Origin: Centaurea solstitialis
Lineage: Eukaryota; Streptophyta; Magnoliopsida; Asterales; Asteraceae
Assembly (NCBI GenBank): GCA_030169165.1
Contig: CM058043.1
Span: forward strand, 87,648,028 to 87,712,027
Length of the DNA stretch: 64,000 nucleotides
Direction: 5' to 3'
A program made the position numbers and the translations under genes. The notes below the pieces were generated by a model. The model saw only the letters and a list, made by a program, of their open reading frames with translations. It was not told where the DNA came from and did not search any database. Shown here one piece after another: positions 57,251 through 64,000 of this stretch (position 1 is its first letter; each line of letters opens with the position of its first letter).

Positions 57251-60063
57251 TAGTGTTTGGGTGAATTTCTTGGGTGCTAGGAATACTTTTTGACCAACAT
57301 ATCTTATGAGATTCACTATCGCGTCATCGTTCATTTCAAACTAGAATCGGATGTCCATGATTTTGGAAAATGCAAATGAACGGCAAGAAGCCTTTAGAAA
57401 ACCTTGAGATAAAGCATTGGGATTTATGAGATGTCAATTTCACTTTTGTGGTCATAGATAACTTGAGGCAGTTCTAAATGATATACTTTTGAGTTGAATT
57501 TGTGTAGTAATGGCATATCTGTAGTTAATGTTACAACTAAACCAACATGACTATATGTTAATTGTAATTGAATGGATGATTCTATAAATAACTAACTTGA
57601 GATGGTACCTACAAAAAATTACCATTTTCTTTTAAACTTGTACTTGTACAACTACCTATATCTATTGGCTAAAAATACATATTTTTGTCTGAAAATAGTT
57701 TTTTTATCCTCACGAATTCCACAAATTATACAAGTTTTGCAATTTTTGCAATAAAAAGGTTTGTTCTTGTAAATTTTTAAATAGTAATATTTTTACAAAA
57801 TCGGTGGCTATTTTGTATATATTTCGAGAAAACTTTTATCGTGATATATATTATTTTTTTGTAATTAACTATTCTAAAAAGCTTCCAAGTCCAATTGAGG
57901 AATATGAAGCGATGAGTGGTAGAGACCAACAAACATACCTACATAAATGTATCGAAACCTTTGAAGGCCCACAAGGATGAGTATTAGAGAATGACCAAAA
58001 GAAGGATGGTTACATTGATCAATCTAAAGGGTTAGAAAACCCTTGAATCACGCTACAAGTCTTTCTTCCACAAACCGATTAATCACTCAACTTGTTAGAA
58101 GTTTCTTTGGTGATCTCACTCATAAATTTTATATTGCATCGACAATGAATAACAATAATCTATTTATAGTATGAAGCTTATTTCGAGTTTTATCTTTTCA
58201 TTTAAGTTATCCATACATGTACAACATTTTAAGAAGCTTTTGAGTTCAATCTAAATACTTTACTCATAAATATACTCGAGGTTGAGCTTGAACTCGAATT
58301 TAGTTTATCGTAAATTATTCTTTTTAGTTTTTCAATATAGATTAAGTTTATGAGTTGTGGAGTTGGTTACATGTAAATGTTTGAAAAACATTAATAGTTT
58401 ATATCCTATCAATTCAAGTATTTAGAGAACCTCCAGAATTATTTGGTTGGAATTATTACTCTTGGACCACAAAGATTAATAGATAATGGTACATCAATTT
58501 CAATTGGAAATTTGCACAATTAATAAACAATAAATTTGAAATTAAGGGCCTACCCAATCAAAAGACTTTTACACCCAAATGTTTTATTTAGAAAAAGAAT
58601 TTTTCCACTAACCAATAGATAATGGTAAATCAAGGAATTTGATTCTGGGGAGTTTAATAGGGCAGTCCTAGATTAGAAACACAACACAGAAAAACCAAAA
58701 AATAAATAAATAGTAAAGTAATTGAAATGATGATCATTAGTCACATTTGAAAATTCACTTCATGAAAAACTTTGTAACCTGCTAGCCTTTTGAAGTTTTG
58801 ACGTTATAAAATCTATCATGTTTTGAAAAGGTAGGATACGAGATTATTTGGGAAAACAAAAAAAAAAAAGTTGGAATTGTTAACTAAGGGGGTGTTTGGG
58901 AGCACATTTCGATTCGGCTTATTGACTTATCGCGTCCTCCAAACGTAGCTAAGTCATTTTGAGGTGTTTGGGCTTGTGTTTGGTATGTCTGCTTATCGCG
59001 TCCTCCAGAAGCCAAAACGGATATTTGGAGAAGTCAATCTAGAGAGTTACTTATCGTGTTTCAACTCTGACGGCCTTCTCCCTCACTGCAGAGCTACCTC
59101 GTTGTCACCGATTTGAACTCCGATTAGTAAGGATTTTTCAATGTAACACATCAATTGCTTTTAGGGTTTCGATTTGGTATCGATTGCACATCGATTTCTC
59201 TCACTGATTCATATCGATTTCTAGGGGTTTCAATTTTGGGTCGCTTTTGGTAATTTTTTATGGTTGATTTCGTGTTTGCGATTTAGGGCTTATGATTTTG
59301 GTTCGATTTCTTACTGATTTGGGTGTCGATTTTGCATCTGTGATGTTGGATTTCTCACTGAGCTAGGAGTCGATTTTGGGTTGATGATTAATAAGCTAAT
59401 CCTTTTACCTTTTTCCATCAACGACGTTCCTTATATTTGAAAGTTGGACATTCCATTATAATGAGAGGATATGTGAGAAGTGGATCTGAAAAAAAGTTGT
59501 AAAATTAATATAAATTGTAACTTTTTTATTGTAAATTGTAATGTTTTAAAAAAATTCTTCATATGGTACTTGTCGAAACAAATGTATATGTTTCAGAAAC
59601 TATATTTAGACCCTTTTCCGTTGGACTTGTTTCAAATTTATGTTAAGTAGTTCCTGAGTTCATACTTTATGAATTATTCTATCCCCCCCTACCTCTCTTT
59701 AAAAAAAATCTGTATAAACTATCTTGATTTGTATTTTGTGGGGATATTTTCAAAAGTATAGAGTAGGCACAAGTTAATGAAATAGTGAGTATTGGTGACT
59801 TAAGAAACGAAGTCCATTTGAAAAGTCTACACAAACAAACAATAGCATTGCATTCTTGAAGAGATTTCCACATGATATTGCTTTATGATATTGCTTTATG
59901 ATATTGCTTTTTATAGCACTAAGACAAGACGTCAATCAAAATTAGAATATTTACACAAATAGACAAAAACAAAATAGGTAATCCACCAAACACTTCATTT
60001 CAAGAAGATAGGCACTATATTTGATTTGTGGTGCACAAAATTTTGCACAAGAAAATGAAACCC
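57251..60063. other. Spacer without recognised genes
   Basis: AT-rich for the most part. A duplicated TTATCGCGTCCTCCA phrase occurs near 58926-59006, and GATATTGCTTTATGATATT is tandemly repeated near 59875-59910. No gene was supported. Confidence 0.5.
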
Positions 60064-60082
60064 AACCCATCGGAGGGTCTAC

Positions 60083-60258
60083 TCAACGGTACTGTGACGG
60101 ATTGGTTATCGTTTAGAGGATTTATAGCGTCTTAACCGAGTTCGAGCTTTTCCGTGCGTATGCCTGGAAACATTTAAGTGGGGCCATGTTTAGCCCCTAA
60201 AATTGTCGGTGATTAGTCGGGCTTTGACCCGGACGCCCTTCCAAAAAAAAAAAAAAAA
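60083..60258 (+). mobile_element. SINE with long target duplication
   Basis: Flanked by AACCCATCGGAGGGTCTAC (60064-60082) and the same 19 bases with one change (60259-60277). It has a box-B-like GAGTTCGAGC, the module GGTGATTAGTCGGG...GACCCGGACGCC and an A tail of about 17. The tail and the near-perfect duplication indicate retroposition, probably recent. Box A is weak. Confidence 0.82.
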
Positions 60259-60505
60259 AACCCATCGGGGGGTCTACCCATCAAATTTCAAGAATTTTGA
60301 TAATAATAATTTTCTAGAAAATAGTACAATTACATGCGGCCGCCTTGGAAGAAGAAATAAAATAAGATTCAAGTAGACTACATGGTCGGAAATTTCACTA
60401 ATAAATATTAAATTGCATATGTACCAAAAGGAGACAAAGGTTGCATAGAATTATTTACTTATTTATAGCAATGAACAAGTGCAAATCCTTATTGCAACTA
60501 CAGAG

Positions 60506-62745
60506 ATGCAATTAAAGATGATGAGTGATTCAAAGTTCTCCTTTCTCTCCTTTTTTCTTTTCCCTTTCTTCATCTCCTTTGTTCATTCCTCCTTTTATTC
60601 TTTCAATAACACTCGTAAATGCTCTACCATACAAAGCCATGCTTTACATCTCTTTAAACAAAATGTTTTTTCCAATAATCACTTGTATGATAAACACGAG
60701 TACATTGATTACAGATGTCATGAGTGGCTTGGATCCGACTATTATCCGGTTATGATGAATTGGAACACGAGTATTGATTGTTGTCAATGGGACGGTGTCA
60801 TTTGTGACCACTTCACTGGTGATGTTGTCGCTCTTGACCTTAGCTGTGGTATGCTACGAGGTACCATCCACCCTAACTCCACCCTTTTCAACCTTCCTCA
60901 CCTCCGAATACTCAACCTTGCTTTCAACAATCTTACCAATACCCAATTTCCACGTGAGATTGGAAAGCTTTCTAATAGTCTCACACATTTCAACATCACT
61001 AATTGTGGGTTTATAGGCCAAGTTCCTGCAGATGTCATGCTTCTTAGTAAGTTGGTGTTATTTGATCTTGCTTTCAATGATTTGAAGCTTGAACCTCATG
61101 TTTTCTACAATTTCCTCCAAAATTCTACTACTTTGGAAGAGCTTTTGCTTGCAGGTGTTAATATCTCGTCAGTTTTACCCACTTATCTTAACATCTCTTC
61201 TTTGAAATCTCTCAAACTTAAGTCTACTGGTTTGCGAGGGAAATTACCTGATAACATCTTAAGTCTTCCTTATTTGGAAGAACTTAGCCTCGGCTTCAAT
61301 GACCTCACCATTCGGTTTCCCAAAGTTAATACGAGTATTAACATCCCTATGAAGTGGTTAGATCTCTCATACACCAATTTATCAGGAGAAATACCCGCCT
61401 CAATCGGCCATCTCAAGTCTTTACTTCAGTTGGTTCTCTCAGGCACCTATTTATCAGGTGGAATACCCAACTCAATCGGTCATCTCAAGTCTTTGAATCT
61501 CTTGGTTCTTTCACACACCAACTTATCAGGAGAAATACCTTACTCGATCACCCACCTCCAGTCTTTGAGTATCTTGGTTCTCTCGCACACCAACTTGTCA
61601 GGAGAAATACCTTACTCAATAGACCATCTCAAGTCTTTGAATCGCTTGGACCTCTCGCACACCAACTTATCAGGAGAAATACCTCACTCAATCGGGTATC
61701 TCAAGTCTTTGAATCGCTTGGACCTTTCGTACACCAACTTATCAGGAAAAATACCTGATTCAATCGGCCATCTCAAGTCTTTGAATCTCTTGTCTCTCTC
61801 GCACACCTCTTTGTCAGGAGAAATACCTATCTCAATAGGCCATCTCAAGTCTTTGAATTACGTGGACCTCTCGTACAACAACTTATCAGGAGACCTACCA
61901 GAATCAATTGGCGATCTCAAGTCTTTGAATACCTTGCTACTCAATTCTTGTGGTTTGATGGGTCCTTTTCCCAAATTCCTCTTTAAACTTAGGAATCTTA
62001 CTATGCTAGATTTATCATCCAACATGCTTAATGGAACACTGCCTTCTTCATTATCTACCCTTCGTTTCCTGGAAGCTATTTATCTCCAACGCAACATATT
62101 CAGTGGGAGCTTACCACTAGAATTGTTTTCCATACATTCATTAAAGAGATTATCCCTTGGGCATAATCAATTTGTTGGTGAGATAAGTATGCTTGATCAT
62201 GGCTCTACTCTGCAAACATTCCAACAACTCGTCAATCTCACTCGCCTTGACCTTTCATTTAACAATTTTTCTGGTGTATGGGAATTGGATACATTGTTAT
62301 CAAGCCTCAGAAACCTCGAAGAACTTGTTCTTTCTTACAGTGGCTTATCTGTTGTGACCAATAATGATAGTCACTACGTTAACCCTAAGTTCTCCGTGTT
62401 ACATATGGCATCTTGCAAGCTACAAGTTTTTCCAAAGTTCTTACAAGCCATGAAAAATCTTGAACAGTTAGATTTATCTAACAATCAAATCAGTGGCCGC
62501 ATTCCTGATTGGGCAGTGGTGATAGGAGGAAATAAGTTGGTGCGTTTGGATCTCTCGCATAACTTGATAACAGGGTTGCCACAATTTCAATGGAATGGAT
62601 TAGAATATTTTTCTATACAGTCCAACTTCATTCAAGGGACCTTCCCTCCATCCGTTTGCAACATGAGCAACCTACAGTATCTGGAAATGTCAAACAATAG
62701 CTTTGGTGGATTGATTCCAGAATGCTTGGTTCAAATGATTACCAC
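60506..62745 (+). pseudogene. LRR receptor-like protein, 5' part, cut by a transposon
   Basis: The first in-frame ATG is at 60506 (MQLKMMSDSKF), followed by a hydrophobic Phe/Leu/Ser signal peptide. Then an LRR N-terminal cap (W...CCQWDGVICD with the paired Cys typical of Cf-9/Ve1-type proteins) and more than twenty LRRs of the plasma-membrane LxxLxLSxNxLSGxIP type. Residues from 61364 form eight near-identical 24-residue repeats. The protein would sense ligands outside the cell, as RLPs in plant defence and development do; the ligand is unknown. The frame runs into a hAT MITE and stops at 62771-62773 after about nine foreign codons, giving a secreted, anchorless LRR fragment of about 755 residues if translated. 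The coding sequence resumes at 63254 in the same frame. Confidence 0.92.
61364..61939 (+). repeat. Eight tandem 72-bp LRR units
   Basis: Each 72-bp unit encodes one LRR of the form LSHTNLSGEIPxSIxHLKSLNxLx. Nucleotide identity between neighbours is high (CTCTCGCACACCAACTTATC recurs almost unchanged). This suggests recent unequal crossing over within the gene. Confidence 0.93.
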
Positions 62746-63253
62746 TAGGGGTGTTAGCGAGTCGAGCTTTTAACGAGCTACTCGAACTCGAGTTCGTTTA
62801 TCTCGAGCTCGAGCTTAATAATACTCGAGCTCGAGTCGATCTCGAACATAAAATCGAGCTCGTTTAACTAAACGAGCCGAGCTTTATAACACCAATGTTC
62901 GGCACGACTCGTTCGAAAACTCGATTAAATCTTTCGAGTCGAGTCGAGCCGAGCCGAACCATTCGAGCATACCTTTGTTCGAGTTAAACATTTTCATATA
63001 TTTATTAAAAATTAGTATAAAAATATAAAAATTATCGAGCTCAAGTTGATAAACAAGTTAATCGATCGCGAGTTTGAACCTATAGACGAGCTTCGAGCTC
63101 GAGCCCGATAACTCAAAAAATATTCGAGCTCGAGCTCGAGCCCTAAATTGAAAAAGTCAATCGAGCTCGAGTCGAGCTCGAGCCCAGTATTATTTTTTGA
63201 GCTCGGCTCGATTAACCTACTACTCGATTCGGCTCGGTTCGTTAACACCCCTA
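62746..63253. mobile_element. hAT MITE, 508 bp, inside the RLP gene
   Basis: Ends TAGGGGTGTTAGCGA and TCGTTAACACCCCTA, flanked by the perfect 8-bp duplication ATTACCAC (62738-62745 and 63254-63261). It has the same 10-bp ends as the element at 33175-34340. The interior is rich in CTCGAGCTCGAG-type phrases. No coding capacity, so it needs a hAT transposase in trans. Element plus duplication is 516 bp, a multiple of three. Confidence 0.95.
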
Positions 63254-64000
63254 ATTACCACTCTTAAGATGATACATCTTGGGAACAATCAATTTCGCGG
63301 TACCATTCCGAACACATATAAGGCTTGTGGACATTTAGAAGGGCTTATTTTGAACGGAAATCAATTAAAAGGAGAGGTACCAAGTTGGTTGTCCAAATGT
63401 CAATCTTTAAAAGTGCTTGATTTGGGAAACAACCACTTAAGTGGTACATTCCCTCACTGGTCCTCACATCTCTCACATCTGCAGGTTCTTGTGCTCAAAT
63501 CAAACAAGTTCCATGGTTCCATAGAAAGCTTTTCTATGATTCAACACCCATTTCCTAGTCTCAAAGTTCTTGTTTTGTCTCAAAACGAGTTTGTAGGCCA
63601 TCTCCCTAGAAAATACTTTCAAAAATTTAATGCCATGAAGAACGTTGTAAAGAAGGGCACGAAACCTGAATATTTGAGCCTTGGTGGTGGCAAGTTTTAC
63701 TCAATCGTTGCTGTGGTGAAAGGTGTAGAACTCTCATTTCCCCAAATCTTTGTTGACTACACAATTTTTGATCTATCTAGTAACATATTTGAAGGGGAGA
63801 TTCCAGATGTCATTGGTAGTCTCAACTCTTTGAAAGTGCTCAACTTATCCCACAATCATCTCAATGGTCGAATCCCAAATGCTCTAGGAAATCTCTCGGA
63901 GGTCGAGTCCTTAGATCTATCTTGGAACCGGCTGAAAGGACAAATCCCTCAAAGCCTTGCAGAAATCACTGCTCTTGCAGTCTTAAATCTCTCACAAAAC
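63254..64000 (+). pseudogene. LRR receptor-like protein, 3' part (continues beyond window)
   Basis: Open to the window end in the same frame as the 5' part. It has further LRRs (for example MIHLGNNQFRGTIP, LKVLDLGNNHLSGTFP), then the RLP island region with KGVELSFPQIFVDYTIFDLSSN, then the last LRRs (VLNLSHNHLNGRIP, SLDLSWNRLKGQIP). The juxtamembrane, transmembrane and short cytosolic tail expected for RLPs lie outside. No kinase can be judged, but the island motif and lengths fit an RLP better than an RLK. No start of its own is evident. Confidence 0.9.

Noticed and set aside
63012..63248. 78-residue Ser/Glu/Leu-rich minus-strand ORF
   Set aside because: Lies within the hAT MITE and reflects its CTCGAG-type repeats.

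Overview
This is plant nuclear DNA from a eudicot. It has spliced plant genes (alpha-amylase, triosephosphate isomerase, an LRR receptor-like protein), a MIR394 hairpin, Ty1-copia, L1-LINE, MULE, hAT and TTA-target MITE transposons, tRNA-derived SINEs and AT-rich spacers. The env-like region of the large Copia element and the SINE 3' modules resemble sequences I associate with asterids, especially Asteraceae. That placement is recollection, not proof.

Layout. 1-3283: tandem satellite (about 349-bp unit) running off the left edge. 3300-6235: decayed minus-strand Copia split by a 1248-bp MULE with a 9-bp target duplication. 6236-12803: spacer with SINEs, a MIR394 gene on the minus strand (mature miRNA 11102-11121) and a TTA-target MITE. 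12804-26993: complete 14.19-kb Copia retrotransposon with identical 325-bp LTRs and 5-bp target duplication; order is gag, PR-IN-RT-RH, then a 5.7-kb extra module with three env-like ORFs. 26994-42500: gene-free and densely packed with MITEs, a MULE carrying a transposase tail, hAT elements (one nest three levels deep) and a truncated LINE. 42513-46452 (minus): alpha-amylase of the AMY2 type, 12 coding exons, with one frameshifting base. 51213-55651 (minus): cytosolic triosephosphate isomerase, nine exons, intact; MITEs and a SINE sit in its introns. 56400-60260: SINEs and MITEs. 60506-64000 (plus): Cf-9-like LRR receptor-like protein gene, cut by a 508-bp hAT MITE and truncated by the window edge.

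How it fits together. The host genes are independent of one another: starch or glucan hydrolysis (AMY2), glycolysis (TPI), a developmental miRNA (miR394) and a membrane immune-type receptor. Most of the remaining sequence is mobile elements inserted beside, inside and into each other.

Most unusual part: the large Copia element looks bipartite. Both halves have a leader rich in a short palindrome (core TCCCGAWTCGGGA) followed by coding sequence and AGGGGGAG tracts. The second half also has its own TATA box and a plausible intron ahead of its ATG. The element is broken by five in-frame stops, each reachable by a single C-to-T change, yet its LTRs are identical, which suggests that a defective copy was mobilised recently in trans.
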